This document shows, in pieces, positions 16,650-25,724 of a stretch of DNA of 64,000 nucleotides. The notes beneath the pieces were generated by a model. It saw only the letters and a program-made list of their open reading frames with translations, did not search any database and had not been told where the DNA came from. Position 1 is the stretch's first letter. Each line of letters starts with the position of its first letter. Both the position numbers and the translations under genes were made by a program. Source of the DNA: Aeromicrobium piscarium (GTDB lineage Bacteria > Actinomycetota > Actinomycetes > Propionibacteriales > Nocardioidaceae); contig NZ_VLNT01000012.1 of NCBI RefSeq assembly GCF_007421815.1, positions 26,009 to 90,008 on the forward strand, read 5' to 3'.

Positions 16650-17776
16650 GTCGGCACCTCCACCGCGACGGCCGTGCCGGACGGACCGGTCTCGATATCG
16701 ACCTGGCCGCCCAGATCCTCGATCCTGGACCGCAACGCGCGCAGTCCGAAACCGAGCTCGCCATCGAAGCCGGTCCCGTCGTCGACGACATCGAGCACCA
16801 CCGCCCCGTCGACATAGCTCAGGGTGACGTCGACCCGCGAGGCCCCGGCATGCTGCTCGACATTCGCGAGCGCCGACTGCGCCACCCGCACCAGCGCCGC
16901 CGCCACCTCGACCGGAATCACCCGCGGTTCCCCCGTCACCGTCAGGCTCGCCTGCGGCCCGACGACCCGACCGACAACGCGGCCGATCGCCTCGTCCACC
17001 GAGGACTCGGCGAGATCCGCGGGAGCGAGTCCGCGCACGAAGCGACGCGCCTCCGCGAGATTGTCCCGCGCCACCTGCCGGGCCCGGGCGACACCCGAGT
17101 CATCCCCGGTCTCCTCGGCGACCCGCAACAGCAGCTCGATCGAGCTGAACCCCTGGGCCAGGGTGTCGTGGATCTCGCGGGCGAGACGCTCTCGCTCGGC
17201 CGCCACGCCGCGCGCATGCTCCGAGGCGGCCAGCCGCTCTCGCGTGGCGACCAGCTCGCCGATCAGCTCCTGCCGCTCCTCGGACTCGCGCAGCACCGCC
17301 TCCAGGCCGAGCACGACCCCCACGGCCACCGCCGCCCCGATGACCGGACCCAGCACCGCGCCGACCGGATTCAAGTCCTGCGCGAGTCCCCCAGCCACCG
17401 CAACCGCCGTCGTCGCCACCACAGCCGCCACTCCCCGCAACGGCCCGAGCACGTGCATCTGCAGCAACGTCAAGGGGAACGCGAGCCAGATCCCTCCCGG
17501 GCCCCCTGCCAGCAGCAGAACCACCCAGGCGAGGAACAAAGCACCCATCCAGGCTCCGTCGGGCCACCAGGCGCCACGGCTCGCCCGCACCGGCCGACGG
17601 CGGATGTCGACACGCAGCCGACCCGCCACGTAGACCACCGCGAAGACGCCCGCCGCGATCAGTGCCCGTCCATCGGTACCCGCCTGGACCACCACCAGCA
17701 CCAGCAGCCCGGCGAACAGCAGATCGTGGCCGAGCTGGAGGGCGCGAGTGATCGCGGCGACCCGGAACGTGTTCAC
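16646..17776 (-). CDS. sensor histidine kinase (NarX/DesK class)
   Basis: A 376-residue membrane kinase with about five to six N-terminal spans (14-30, 38-52, 76-90, 95-110, 115-133, 138-160) and almost no extracellular loop, so it may sense the membrane or a partner transporter. The HisKA_3 H-box is AREIHDTLAQGF with His203; the ATPase domain has SALANVEQHAGASRV (N-box variant) and DDGTGF, GFGLRALRSRIEDLGG. TAGCGT lies 6 nt before the GTG start. Co-transcribed with the response regulator. Confidence 0.91.
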   Translation of the reverse strand: MNTFRVAAITRALQLGHDLLFAGLLVLVVVQAGTDGRALIAAGVFAVVYVAGRLRVDIRRRPVRASRGAWWPDGAWMGALFLAWVVLLLAGGPGGIWLAFPLTLLQMHVLGPLRGVAAVVATTAVAVAGGLAQDLNPVGAVLGPVIGAAVAVGVVLGLEAVLRESEERQELIGELVATRERLAASEHARGVAAERERLAREIHDTLAQGFSSIELLLRVAEETGDDSGVARARQVARDNLAEARRFVRGLAPADLAESSVDEAIGRVVGRVVGPQASLTVTGEPRVIPVEVAAALVRVAQSALANVEQHAGASRVDVTLSYVDGAVVLDVVDDGTGFDGELGFGLRALRSRIEDLGGQVDIETGPSGTAVAVEVPT

Positions 17777-17882
17777 AGATCCACGCTAGCGCCCGCGGGC
17801 CCTCCCCATCGGCCGAAAGGTTGATCCGAGGACCGCCCCCGGAGCCGATCCGCACGGCGCCCGCGCGAACGAGAGTGGAGCC

Positions 17883-18929
17883 ATGTTCGTCGCCCTCCGT
17901 GATCTGCGCTTCGCCACCGGCCGCTTCGCCCTGATGACCACCGTCATCGTGCTGGTCAGCTTCCTCGTCGGATTCCTCGCCTCACTCACCTCGGGTCTGG
18001 CGCGCGAGTCCACCTCCGCCATCACCGACCTGCCCACCGACCGGCTCGCCTTCGCCACCCGCGACGGCCAGAGCCCGGACTTCACCTCCTCCTCGGTGAC
18101 CGCCGAGGACGTCGACGCGTGGGCATCGACCCCCGGCGTCGACTCGGCCGAGGCGCTCGGGATCGCCACCACGCGCGCGTCGGCCGGAGACACCACGGCC
18201 TCCGTGACCACCTTCGCCGCCGAACCGGGCAGCACCCTCGTCGACACGGAGATCCACGACGGTTCCGTCGTCCTCACCCCCGCCGCCGCGGAGGACCTCG
18301 GCCATCCGGACACCGTGACGATCGGCGAGCAGACCTTCGAGGTCGCCGACGCGTCCATCGCCGACACCTCCTATGCGCACACCCCCGTCGTCTGGATGAC
18401 CCTCGACGACTGGCAGCCGATCGGAGCCCCGGGAGGTTCCGGTGACACCGCGACCGTGGTCGCGATCGACGGCACCCCCGAGCACACGATCGACGACATG
18501 ACCACCCTGGACCTGCGAGACGCCCGCTCCGCGATCAGCTCCTTCTCCTCCGAGAACGGGTCACTCATGACGATGCAGGCCTTCCTCGTCGCGATCTCGG
18601 CCCTCGTCGTCGGCGCCTTCTTCTCCGTCTGGACGATGAGCCGCGGCGACGACATCGCCGTGCTCAAAGCCCTCGGCGGCTCGACGCGCTATCTCCTGCG
18701 CGATGCCATCGGCCAGGCCGTATTGGTGCTCGTGATCGGTGTCGGCGCGGGAATGGGGCTCTCGGCCCTCACCTCGGCGCTGCTCGACGGAGTGCTGCCG
18801 GTGAGCATCTCGCTCTCCACGACCCTCGCCCCCGCCGCGCTGCTGGTGGGCGTCGGGCTCATCGGCGCCGGCCTCGCGGTCTGGCGCATCACCCGCATCG
18901 ACCCCCACGCGGCCCTCGCCGCCCGCTGA
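17883..18929 (+). CDS. ABC transporter permease, FtsX/MacB type
   Basis: A 348-residue permease with the MacB/FtsX plan: span 1 (18-38), a large extracytoplasmic domain of about 190 residues, then three spans (230-250, 276-298, 310-330). The coupling helix is in MSRGDDIAVLKALGGSTRYL. Together with the next ATPase it should form a type VII transporter that uses periplasmic work, such as extruding lipopeptides or lipoproteins. GAGAGT and GGAG lie just before the ATG. It is divergent from the two-component system, a common layout for antimicrobial-response modules. Confidence 0.88.
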   Translation: MFVALRDLRFATGRFALMTTVIVLVSFLVGFLASLTSGLARESTSAITDLPTDRLAFATRDGQSPDFTSSSVTAEDVDAWASTPGVDSAEALGIATTRASAGDTTASVTTFAAEPGSTLVDTEIHDGSVVLTPAAAEDLGHPDTVTIGEQTFEVADASIADTSYAHTPVVWMTLDDWQPIGAPGGSGDTATVVAIDGTPEHTIDDMTTLDLRDARSAISSFSSENGSLMTMQAFLVAISALVVGAFFSVWTMSRGDDIAVLKALGGSTRYLLRDAIGQAVLVLVIGVGAGMGLSALTSALLDGVLPVSISLSTTLAPAALLVGVGLIGAGLAVWRITRIDPHAALAAR

Positions 18930-18940
18930 ACGGAGCACCC

Positions 18941-19657
18941 ATGGATCTGCATCTCGACGACATCGTCCTCACCTACCCCGACGGCGACTCCACGCTCACG
19001 GCAGTCGACCACGTGACCCTGACGGTTCCGTCGGGCACGACCACCGCACTCCTCGGGCCCTCGGGTTCGGGCAAGTCCAGCCTGCTCGCCGTCGCGGGAG
19101 GACTCACCCGGCCGACCGCGGGCGAGGTGCGCATCGGCGACACCACCGTGGTCACTCCGACCACCACGCTCGCGGAGGCGACGGCGATGCGTCTCGATCG
19201 CATCGGCATCGTCTTCCAGCAGCCGCAGCTACTGGCCTCCCTCACCGCGCTGGAGCAGCTCGAACTGCACGAGCATCTGCGTGGCCGGCGTGCTCACGAA
19301 GGCCGGGAGGAAGCCGAGTCCCTGCTGGCGGCCGTCGGACTCGGCGATCAGCTGCATCGGCGACCAGGCGATCTGTCCGGCGGTCAACGTCAGCGGGTCG
19401 CGATCGCCCGGGCGCTCATGGGGTCACCGCAGGTGCTGCTGGTCGACGAGCCGACCTCGGCCCTCGACCACGAACGTGGCACCCAGATCATCGAGCTGAT
19501 CACCGGGCTTGCGCGTGAGAACGACGCAGCGACGCTGATCGTCTCGCACGACGAGTCCACGCTCGGTTCCGTGGACGCGATGTGTCTTCTCGTCGACGGG
19601 TCGCTCGTCCCCTCCTCCGAACCAGTGGCACCCGCGACCAGGCAGGGCGGTGAGTAG
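18941..19657 (+). CDS. ABC transporter ATPase (LolD/MacB class)
   Basis: A 238-residue ATPase: Walker A GPSGSGKS (39-46), Q-loop VFQQPQLLASLTALEQLEL, signature LSGGQRQRV, Walker B VLLVDEPTSALD and H-loop VSHDESTL. It energises the preceding permease. The C-terminus (ATRQGGE, stop TAG) is encoded inside an intergenic repeat unit, so the end of the protein has been set by the repeat. Confidence 0.92.
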   Translation: MDLHLDDIVLTYPDGDSTLTAVDHVTLTVPSGTTTALLGPSGSGKSSLLAVAGGLTRPTAGEVRIGDTTVVTPTTTLAEATAMRLDRIGIVFQQPQLLASLTALEQLELHEHLRGRRAHEGREEAESLLAAVGLGDQLHRRPGDLSGGQRQRVAIARALMGSPQVLLVDEPTSALDHERGTQIIELITGLARENDAATLIVSHDESTLGSVDAMCLLVDGSLVPSSEPVAPATRQGGE

Positions 19658-19722
19658 GCGTCCGTCTGAGCGCAGAAATGGCCGCTGACGCACCGCCCAG
19701 GGGCGGCGGTGAGTCAGCGGCC
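19653..19722. repeat. modular repeats between convergent genes, carrying both stop codons
   Basis: GGGCGGTGAGTAGGCGTCC (19651-19669 region), then GGCCGCTGACGCACCGCC and inverted GGCGGTGAGTCAGCGGCC. The first word also occurs exactly, inverted, near 24662. The stop of the ABC ATPase (TAG) and the stop of the enoyl-CoA hydratase (TGA, minus strand) both fall within these words. The inverted arrangement could form a bidirectional terminator. Confidence 0.82.
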
Positions 19723-20463
19723 GGTGAAGTTCGCGGCACGCTTCTCGATGAAGGCGGCCTTGCCCTCCTCGTGATCGGCCGTGCCGGCGAGCTCGGTCTG
19801 CCCGGCGGCCTCGCGATCGAGGGTCGCGCCCAGGGTCGGCAGGCTCGCCGCGTTGACGGCCTCCTTCGTCCTCGCATAGGCCACCGTCGGGCCAGCCGCG
19901 AAACGCGCGACGGTCTGTTCGACCGCGGCGTCGAAATCCTCATCGGCCACCGTCTGGGTCAGCAGCCCCCACTCCACGGCCAGCTCGGCCGGCAGCTTCT
20001 CGCCGCTGAGCAGCAGCCGCATCGCCCGCGTGCGTCCGATCGACGCCGCCAACAGCTCGGTGGCCGCGCCATCGGGCATCAGGCCGATGTTGACGAAGGC
20101 CTGCAGCACATAGCCCGAGGTCTTCGCGATGGAGACATCGCAGGCCACCACGATCGAGCAGCCGACGCCGGCCGCGATGCCATTGACGGCCGCGACCACG
20201 GGGAACGGAGCATCGGTGATGGTGTGGATGAGCCGGTCGATCGCCTCGAGGATGCCGGGATTGACCGTGTCCTTGGCCATCGCCGCGCCCGAGGAGAACG
20301 CGCGCCCCTCGCCGGTGATGACCGCGACGCGGACGCCCTCGGCATTCGCGAGCGCGTCGCTGATGTCGTTGACCATCGCGGTGTCGAGCGCGTTGAGCCG
20401 ATCGGGGCGGTTGATGGTGATGCGCAGGACGCCGTCGCGGCGATCCACCAATACGTCGGTCAT
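19714..20463 (-). CDS. enoyl-CoA hydratase/isomerase family protein
   Basis: A 249-residue crotonase-fold enzyme. The oxyanion hole is formed by SSGAAMAKD and NGIAAGVGCSIVVACD; the second catalytic acid position is not clearly a Glu (GLMPDGAATELLAAS), so isomerase or thioesterase-like activity is possible. The ATG at 20463 starts MTDVLVDRRDGVLRITINRP, the normal family N-terminus; the longer open frame upstream has no family similarity. It follows the alpha/beta-hydrolase gene by 11 nt, probably one operon for acyl-CoA or ester metabolism. Confidence 0.87.
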   Translation of the reverse strand: MTDVLVDRRDGVLRITINRPDRLNALDTAMVNDISDALANAEGVRVAVITGEGRAFSSGAAMAKDTVNPGILEAIDRLIHTITDAPFPVVAAVNGIAAGVGCSIVVACDVSIAKTSGYVLQAFVNIGLMPDGAATELLAASIGRTRAMRLLLSGEKLPAELAVEWGLLTQTVADEDFDAAVEQTVARFAAGPTVAYARTKEAVNAASLPTLGATLDREAAGQTELAGTADHEEGKAAFIEKRAANFTGR

Positions 20464-20474
20464 CGTGCCTTCTT

Positions 20475-21335
20475 TCATCGCGTGGGTCTCCATTGTCCGA
20501 GCAGGGTCTGCAGCGCCGCGATGAGCGCGACGGGCTGATCGATCATGATGTGGTGCCCCGCATCGGGGATGACCGTCACCGGCACCGTGCCGCCCAGGCG
20601 CTCGCGGACCGTCTCGGTGATGTCGATCGTGGCCATGCCGCGCTCGCCGCGTAGCAGCACGACCTCGCAGGCGGCACCCCGCAGATCCTCCGGCTCCATC
20701 ATCGAGTTGACGAAGACGCGGGGGTCGAACTTCCACCGCCAGCCCTCGGCCTCCTCGCACACCGACCCCTCGGCGATGTGCCGCATGACGTACGCGAGCT
20801 GCACCTCGTCCTCGGGAAGCGTCCGGAAGCGGGCGAGGATCGTCTCCCGGTCGGGGTAGTAGCGCGGCGTGTCATAGACCCGCTGATGGCGACGCTCAGT
20901 CGATTCGGCCGAGAGCTTGTGCACCGGCGAGTCGATCGCCACCGCACCACGCAGCCGGTCACCGTGGTCGCGCGCGGCGGTGAGGGCCACGAAGCCGCCC
21001 ATCGAGTGTCCGTAGACGACCGGCGGCTCAGCGGACTCGGCACCCGCCACCGCCAGGACCTCACGTGCCCAGGTCTCCAGGTCGTAGCTCTCGCGTCGTC
21101 CGCTGTCACCATGACCGGAGAGATCGATGGCCAGGACGCGGTGCTCGGCGGCCAGATGCGGGCCGATGTGGTCCCACCATCCGCTGTGCGCGGCGCCGCC
21201 GTGGACGAGGACGACCACGGTCGCGCCCTGCGGCCCCCAGGCCCGGTACCGGATCGACGTGCCCTCGACCTCGACCGACAGCAGCTCGGGCCGCTGCGCA
21301 AGGGCCGCGGAGTACCACTGGGGAATGTCGCTCAC
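20475..21335 (-). CDS. alpha/beta hydrolase
   Basis: A 286-residue alpha/beta hydrolase. Oxyanion strand VVLVHGGAAHSGWWD; nucleophile elbow GHSMGG with Ser111; the late histidine is in VIPDAGHHIMIDQP. Presumed esterase or C-C hydrolase, substrate unknown. The GTG start has TACGGT 6 nt upstream (leaderless type). First gene of a two-gene unit with the enoyl-CoA hydratase. Confidence 0.87.
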   Translation of the reverse strand: MSDIPQWYSAALAQRPELLSVEVEGTSIRYRAWGPQGATVVVLVHGGAAHSGWWDHIGPHLAAEHRVLAIDLSGHGDSGRRESYDLETWAREVLAVAGAESAEPPVVYGHSMGGFVALTAARDHGDRLRGAVAIDSPVHKLSAESTERRHQRVYDTPRYYPDRETILARFRTLPEDEVQLAYVMRHIAEGSVCEEAEGWRWKFDPRVFVNSMMEPEDLRGAACEVVLLRGERGMATIDITETVRERLGGTVPVTVIPDAGHHIMIDQPVALIAALQTLLGQWRPTR

Positions 21336-21395
21336 CCGCTCACCGTAGTAGGTCGGATGCTCCTCCCGATGCCACGGGTTGGTGATGATGCGTCG

Positions 21396-21460
21396 CCACG
21401 GGCGGTGCGAGACGCACCTCTCGAGCCTGCCGAGAGGTGCCCGCGTCCCCCGAGAAGGGG
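21396..21460. repeat. modular intergenic repeat, inverted pair
   Basis: GGGCGGTGCGAGACGCACCTC followed by GAGAGGTGCCCGCG, making a stem of CACCTCTC with GAGAGGTG around CGAGCCTGC. It lies downstream of the nitroreductase gene and upstream of the hydrolase promoter. A likely terminator role. Confidence 0.65.
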
Positions 21461-21464
21461 CGGC

Positions 21465-22130
21465 TCAGTCGTGGAAGCGGACCGCCTCCGCGACCGGCAC
21501 CCGACGACTGCGGAAGGAGTTGGCCGGGTGGTCACGGTCGGGGTGGCCGAAGGAGATCGCACAGACCATCTTGCGGTCGTCGTCCCACTCGAACCAGTCG
21601 CGCAGGAACTCCGCCTTCTGCGCGAGGGCCGCCTGGGCGATCGCGCCGAGACCGTGGGACTCGATCGCGAGCAGGAAGGTCTGCACGTAGGACCCCACGT
21701 CGACGAGCGCGTACACGCCCACACTGGCGGGCACCGTGATGAACGCGGCGTGCGGCGCTCCGAAGAAGTCGAAGTTCAGCAGCATCTGGCGAGCGGACCC
21801 CTCGCGATCGCCGCGCTCTACCCCCACTGCCTCGTACAGCTGCCACCCGACCTCGCGACGCCGGTCACGGTAGACGCCCTCATAGGAGCCCGGGAACTCG
21901 AAATCGCTGCCCCAGCGGTCGTCCTCGGCGAGCGCCTTGCGCAACCGGTCCAGGGCCGCGCCGCTGACGATCTCCGTCTGCCACGGCTGGGTGTTGCACC
22001 AGGACGGCGCGCGCTGGGCCGTGGTCACGATCTGCTCCAGCACCTCACTGCTCACCGGCCCTGGGGCATAGCCTCGGCAGCTGCCACGACGTCCGACGAG
22101 GTCGTCGAACAGGACATTCTCCTCCGCCAT
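21465..22130 (-). CDS. nitroreductase family protein
   Basis: A 221-residue FMN-dependent nitroreductase-fold protein: RRGSCRGYAPGPVSSEVLEQ (N-terminal phosphate-binding region), APSWCNTQPWQ, LDVGSYVQTFLLAIESHGLG-like helix (seen as VDVGSYVQTFLLAIESHGLG) and the C-terminal SFGHPDRDHPAN. It reduces nitro compounds, quinones or similar with NAD(P)H. The ATG at 22130 is chosen because TATTCT stands 6 nt upstream on the minus strand; the longer open frame overlaps the divergent SDR gene. Confidence 0.87.
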   Translation of the reverse strand: MAEENVLFDDLVGRRGSCRGYAPGPVSSEVLEQIVTTAQRAPSWCNTQPWQTEIVSGAALDRLRKALAEDDRWGSDFEFPGSYEGVYRDRRREVGWQLYEAVGVERGDREGSARQMLLNFDFFGAPHAAFITVPASVGVYALVDVGSYVQTFLLAIESHGLGAIAQAALAQKAEFLRDWFEWDDDRKMVCAISFGHPDRDHPANSFRSRRVPVAEAVRFHD

Positions 22131-22182
22131 GCAGCGAGAATAGGCCATGATGGGGAGACATCCGACGCAGTGGAGGTTCTCG

Positions 22183-23043
22183 ATGTCCCTGGCAGGTACG
22201 ACGATGATCATGTCCGGCGGCAGCCGTGGTATCGGTGAGGCGATCGCCGTCCGGGCGGCGCGCGACGGCGCGAACGTGGCCCTGCTGGCCAAGTCCGCCG
22301 AGCCCCATCCCCAGCTCCCCGGCACCATCTACACCGCCGCTCAGGCGATCGAGGAGGCGGGCGGTCACGCGCTTCCCCTCGTCGGCGATATCCGCGATGA
22401 CGCCTTCGTCACCGATGCCGTCGCCCAGACCGCCGAGCGATTCGGCGGCATCGATCTCGTCGTCAACAACGCGAGCGCCATCGATCTCTCGCGCACCGAG
22501 GACCTGTCGATGAAGAAGTACGATCTGATGACGCAGATCAACAGCCGTGGGGCGTTCCTGCTGTCGAAGCTCTGCATCGAGCACCTGCGCGCCTCGGCCA
22601 ATCCGCACATCCTGACGCTCTCCCCGCCGCTGCTGACCGATCCGAAGTGGTTCGGGCAGTACACCGGTTACGCGATCGCGAAGTACGGCATGAGCCTGGT
22701 GACGCTCGGACTCTCGGAGGAACTGCGCGCCGACGGGATCGCGGCCAACTCGCTGTGGCCGCGCACCGCCATCGACACCGCCGCCGTGCGCAATGTGGTG
22801 GGTCCGGGACTGGAGACATCGTCGCGGACACCGCAGATCATGGCCGACGCCGCCTACGCGATCCTCACCAAGCCGGCCCGCGAGGTCACGGGCAATTTCT
22901 TCATCGACGATGACGTCCTCGAGGCCGAGGGGGTCACCGACTTCTCCGTCTATCTCAACGGCGGCAGTGAGGAGGACCTCGCGTTGGACTTCTGGGTCGA
23001 GGCCAAGGGTGCCGTCGGCGCGGACCCGACGAGGAGGCTCTGA
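22183..23043 (+). CDS. SDR family oxidoreductase (HSDL2-like)
   Basis: A 286-residue SDR of the HSDL2-type: cofactor motif SGGSRGIGEA, NNAS, then SPPLLTDPKWFGQYTGYAIA and KYGMS, where Tyr and Lys of the active site stand. The C-terminus NFFIDDDVLEAEGVTDFSVY is typical of the human HSDL2/actinobacterial group. GGAGG lies 7 nt before the ATG. Its stop overlaps the next hydrolase start (TGATG), so the two act together, probably on a lipid-like ketone or ester (inference). Confidence 0.88.
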   Translation: MSLAGTTMIMSGGSRGIGEAIAVRAARDGANVALLAKSAEPHPQLPGTIYTAAQAIEEAGGHALPLVGDIRDDAFVTDAVAQTAERFGGIDLVVNNASAIDLSRTEDLSMKKYDLMTQINSRGAFLLSKLCIEHLRASANPHILTLSPPLLTDPKWFGQYTGYAIAKYGMSLVTLGLSEELRADGIAANSLWPRTAIDTAAVRNVVGPGLETSSRTPQIMADAAYAILTKPAREVTGNFFIDDDVLEAEGVTDFSVYLNGGSEEDLALDFWVEAKGAVGADPTRRL

Positions 23044-23954
23044 TGCCCGTCGATCCCCAGCTGAGGGGGCTACTCGAGCTCCTCGAGACGACTCCGTCGA
23101 TGCCCGAGCTCGGCGTGGACGGTGCCCGTGCGGCGATGAGGGCGCTGACCGTCGACGCCCGCACGCCCGATCAGGTCATTCCCGTCGGATCCGTCGAGGA
23201 GACGGTGATCGCCGACCGGCCGGCACGCGTCTACCGCCCGGAGACCTCCGGCCCTGTGCCGACCGTGTTGTTCCTTCATGGTGGCGGCTGGGTGGTCGGC
23301 GATCTCGACACCCACGACAACGCGGCCCGGGCGATCTGCCGCGGCGCTGAAGCCGTGGTCGTGTCCCTCGACTACCGACTCGCGCCGGAGCATCCCTTCC
23401 CGGCCGCGGCCGATGACGCGGTGGCGGCGGCCGAACACCTCGCGACGCGTCTCGATGAGTACGGCGGAGACGACCGCTTCGGGGTGGCCGGCGACAGCGC
23501 CGGAGGCAATCTCGCCGCGATCGCGGCGCAGCGAGTGCCCGCGGTCACCGCGCAGTTCCTCATCTACCCGGCGGTCGACTCCGATCCGGCGGGCGACTAC
23601 CCCTCCCGTGTCGAGAACGCGCACGGCTACTTCCTCGACGCGCCGACGATGGCGTGGTTCGTGGAGCAGTACGCCCCGGGCACGCCCCCGGCCGAGGATC
23701 CGCACTACGCGCCGCTGCGGGCCGACAGTCTCGACGGCCTCGCTCCCGCGGTCGTGCTCACGGCCGAGTTCGATCCTCTCCGCGACGAGGGAGAGGCCTA
23801 TGCCGCCGCCCTGGAGAAGGCCGGGGTGCCGGTGATCCTCCGTCGCTACGACGGGCTCATCCACGGGTTCCTCGACATGGGAATGGTGTCGACCACGGCG
23901 CAGGCGGCGGTCGACGATTCCATCGCGCTCTTCGCGGAGGTGCTCAGGCGCTGA
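23043..23954 (+). CDS. alpha/beta hydrolase (hormone-sensitive-lipase family)
   Basis: A 303-residue carboxylesterase of the HSL family: HGGGW at 79-83 (oxyanion hole), GDSAGG at 150-155 with Ser152, Asp in EFDPLRDEG and His in LIHGF. Likely hydrolyses short-chain esters. Coupled to the upstream SDR by TGATG; its end overlaps the convergent osmC gene by 11 nt. Confidence 0.91.
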   Translation: MPVDPQLRGLLELLETTPSMPELGVDGARAAMRALTVDARTPDQVIPVGSVEETVIADRPARVYRPETSGPVPTVLFLHGGGWVVGDLDTHDNAARAICRGAEAVVVSLDYRLAPEHPFPAAADDAVAAAEHLATRLDEYGGDDRFGVAGDSAGGNLAAIAAQRVPAVTAQFLIYPAVDSDPAGDYPSRVENAHGYFLDAPTMAWFVEQYAPGTPPAEDPHYAPLRADSLDGLAPAVVLTAEFDPLRDEGEAYAAALEKAGVPVILRRYDGLIHGFLDMGMVSTTAQAAVDDSIALFAEVLRR

Positions 23955-24372
23955 GACCGGTCACGACCGGTGTGCCGAGCTCGACCGTGCGCGACACGGT
24001 GCAGAGCCGGTCGTGGGATCGCTCTACGGCGGTGGGCAGGCGCTCGGCCATCTGCCGGCCCGCTTCGTCGTCGGGGAAGGTGACGTCGAAGCCGACCGCG
24101 ATGTCCTCGAGGCGGTTGCCGTCGGCGTCGGAGACCTTGATCCCCGAGGCCGACACATCGAAACGCGAGGGCTGGCTCTTCTTGGTGGTGAGGAAGTCGA
24201 CATCGATCGCGGTGCAGCCGGCGATCGCGGCGAGCAGCAGCTCGACCGGTGTGAAGTCGGCGTCCTCGCCGTGCCCGATCTCCAGCACTCCACCGCGGAC
24301 GTTCTCGATGCGGTAGCGACCCTGGGCCGTGCGTGAGAGGTGGATACTGCGCAGATTCGACTCGTCGCTCAT
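23944..24372 (-). CDS. OsmC family protein
   Basis: A 142-residue OsmC/Ohr-fold protein. The two reactive cysteines are in AIAGCTAIDVDF (Cys53) and RSHDRLCTVSRTV (Cys124), the pair that reduces organic hydroperoxides. FTPVELLLAAIAGC is the family core. The group includes OsmC and YhfA-like proteins; the exact role is uncertain. GACAGT lies 6 nt before the ATG on the minus strand. Confidence 0.89.
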   Translation of the reverse strand: MSDESNLRSIHLSRTAQGRYRIENVRGGVLEIGHGEDADFTPVELLLAAIAGCTAIDVDFLTTKKSQPSRFDVSASGIKVSDADGNRLEDIAVGFDVTFPDDEAGRQMAERLPTAVERSHDRLCTVSRTVELGTPVVTGLSA

Positions 24373-24783
24373 GACGGCACTGTCCCACAGGATGGACCCC
24401 TCCGCGGGGTACGGCTGGCCAGTGAGCGTCGCGGTGCGTGGTGAACCACCGGTCGCACCACCGCGCGGTCAGCGACCCGGGACGACGAAGGATACGACTT
24501 CGTGGTCGTCATAGCCGCCACAGAGTCACATCTTTCCCGGCAAGGGCACGAAGGATGTGACTCGGCGGTTGCGATAGCTACCCCAAGGTCATATCCTCAG
24601 TCGCCACCTCGTCCCCGTCACCAGGGCGGCGCGACAACGTCCTTCCGCAGGAAAGAACGGACGCCTACTCACCGCCCCGGCTCGCAGATGGACGCCTATT
24701 CACCGCCCTCGGCAGGGATGGGCGATGAGTCACTGCCGGGCGGCTCACCCGGCGGGGGCGGCTGATCGTGGCACGATGAACAG
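24373..24783. repeat. 411-bp gap of intergenic repeats, no gene seen
   Basis: Between divergent osmC and the CDF gene. It holds an inverted repeat of GAGTCACATCTTT (24523-24535) with AAGGATGTGACTC (24551-24563), one mismatch; GGACGCCTACTCACCGCC and GGACGCCTATTCACCGCC as near-direct copies at about 24660-24705; and GGGCGATGAGTCACTGCC near 24719. Short open frames here lack coding character. Confidence 0.7.
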
Positions 24784-25710
24784 GTGCCCGCTGGGAGCCT
24801 GCTGACCGTCGTCATCGCGTTCACCGCGAACCTCGTGGTCGCGATCGCGAAGTCGATCGCCGCCGCCATCACCGGTTCGGCCTCGATGGTCGCCGAGGCG
24901 GCGCACTCCTGGGCCGATACCGGCAACGAGATCTTCCTCCTCGTCGCGGAGAAACGAGGATCACGCCGCCGCGACCGCCAGCATCCCTACGGTTATGGCC
25001 GCGAGACCTATATCTGGTCGATGTTCGCCGCCTTCGGCCTGTTCACCATCGGCTCGGTCGTGTCGATCATGCACGGCATCCAGCAGCTGACCGCCGAGGA
25101 GACCGAGGCCGACTACACCATCGCCTACATCGTCCTGGCGATCGCCTTCGTCCTGGAAGGAACCTCCTTCGTACAGGCGCTGCGACAGGCGAGCCGCGGC
25201 GGCGAGCGGATGAAGATGCGCACCCTCTCCTATGTGAGCCGGACCTCCAACCCCACCTTGCGGGCGGTCTTCGCCGAGGACGCCGCGGCGCTGCTCGGCC
25301 TCCTCCTCGCGGCCGGCGGGCTCGCGCTGCACCAGATCACCGGCGACGCGATCTGGGACGCGGCGGGATCCATCCTGATCGGCGTGCTGCTGGGCCTCGT
25401 CGCGGTCTTCCTCATCACCCGCAACAGCGAGTTCTTACGCGGGCAGCGGGTCGCGCTGTCGACCCGCGTGCAGGTGCTCCGCGAGCTGCTGGACCATCCC
25501 TCGGTCGATCGGGTCACCTACCTGCACATCGAGTACGTGGGCCCCGCACAGCTGTTCATCGTCGCCGCCGTCGACATCACCGGAGACCGCCCCGAGCATC
25601 AGGTCGCGGAGCGGCTGCGCGGACTCGAGGCCGAGCTGGAAGCGCACGATAATGTGACCGAGGTGGTCCTCACCCTCTCCACTCGCGACGAGCGGAGTCT
25701 CGTCCCCTGA
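24784..25710 (+). CDS. cation diffusion facilitator metal transporter
   Basis: A 308-residue CDF (SLC30) exporter. Span 1 and 2 carry GSASMVAEAAHSWADTGNEI, with the metal-binding His/Asp pair of the family; the second site is in AEDAAALLGLLL (Glu/Asp rather than HxxxD), a pattern of the ZnT9/SLC30A9-like branch. RQHPYGYGRETYIWSMFAA is the conserved loop. The C-terminal cytosolic domain is about 100 residues. Exports Zn, Mn or Fe by proton antiport; the ion is uncertain. GTG start. Confidence 0.88.
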   Translation: MPAGSLLTVVIAFTANLVVAIAKSIAAAITGSASMVAEAAHSWADTGNEIFLLVAEKRGSRRRDRQHPYGYGRETYIWSMFAAFGLFTIGSVVSIMHGIQQLTAEETEADYTIAYIVLAIAFVLEGTSFVQALRQASRGGERMKMRTLSYVSRTSNPTLRAVFAEDAAALLGLLLAAGGLALHQITGDAIWDAAGSILIGVLLGLVAVFLITRNSEFLRGQRVALSTRVQVLRELLDHPSVDRVTYLHIEYVGPAQLFIVAAVDITGDRPEHQVAERLRGLEAELEAHDNVTEVVLTLSTRDERSLVP

Positions 25711-25724
25711 CTCAGACTGACTAG

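Noticed and set aside
24502..24765. Short open frame of 87 codons in the osmC-CDF gap
   Set aside because: It runs through repeat words, has no ribosome-binding site and lacks the normal codon pattern.
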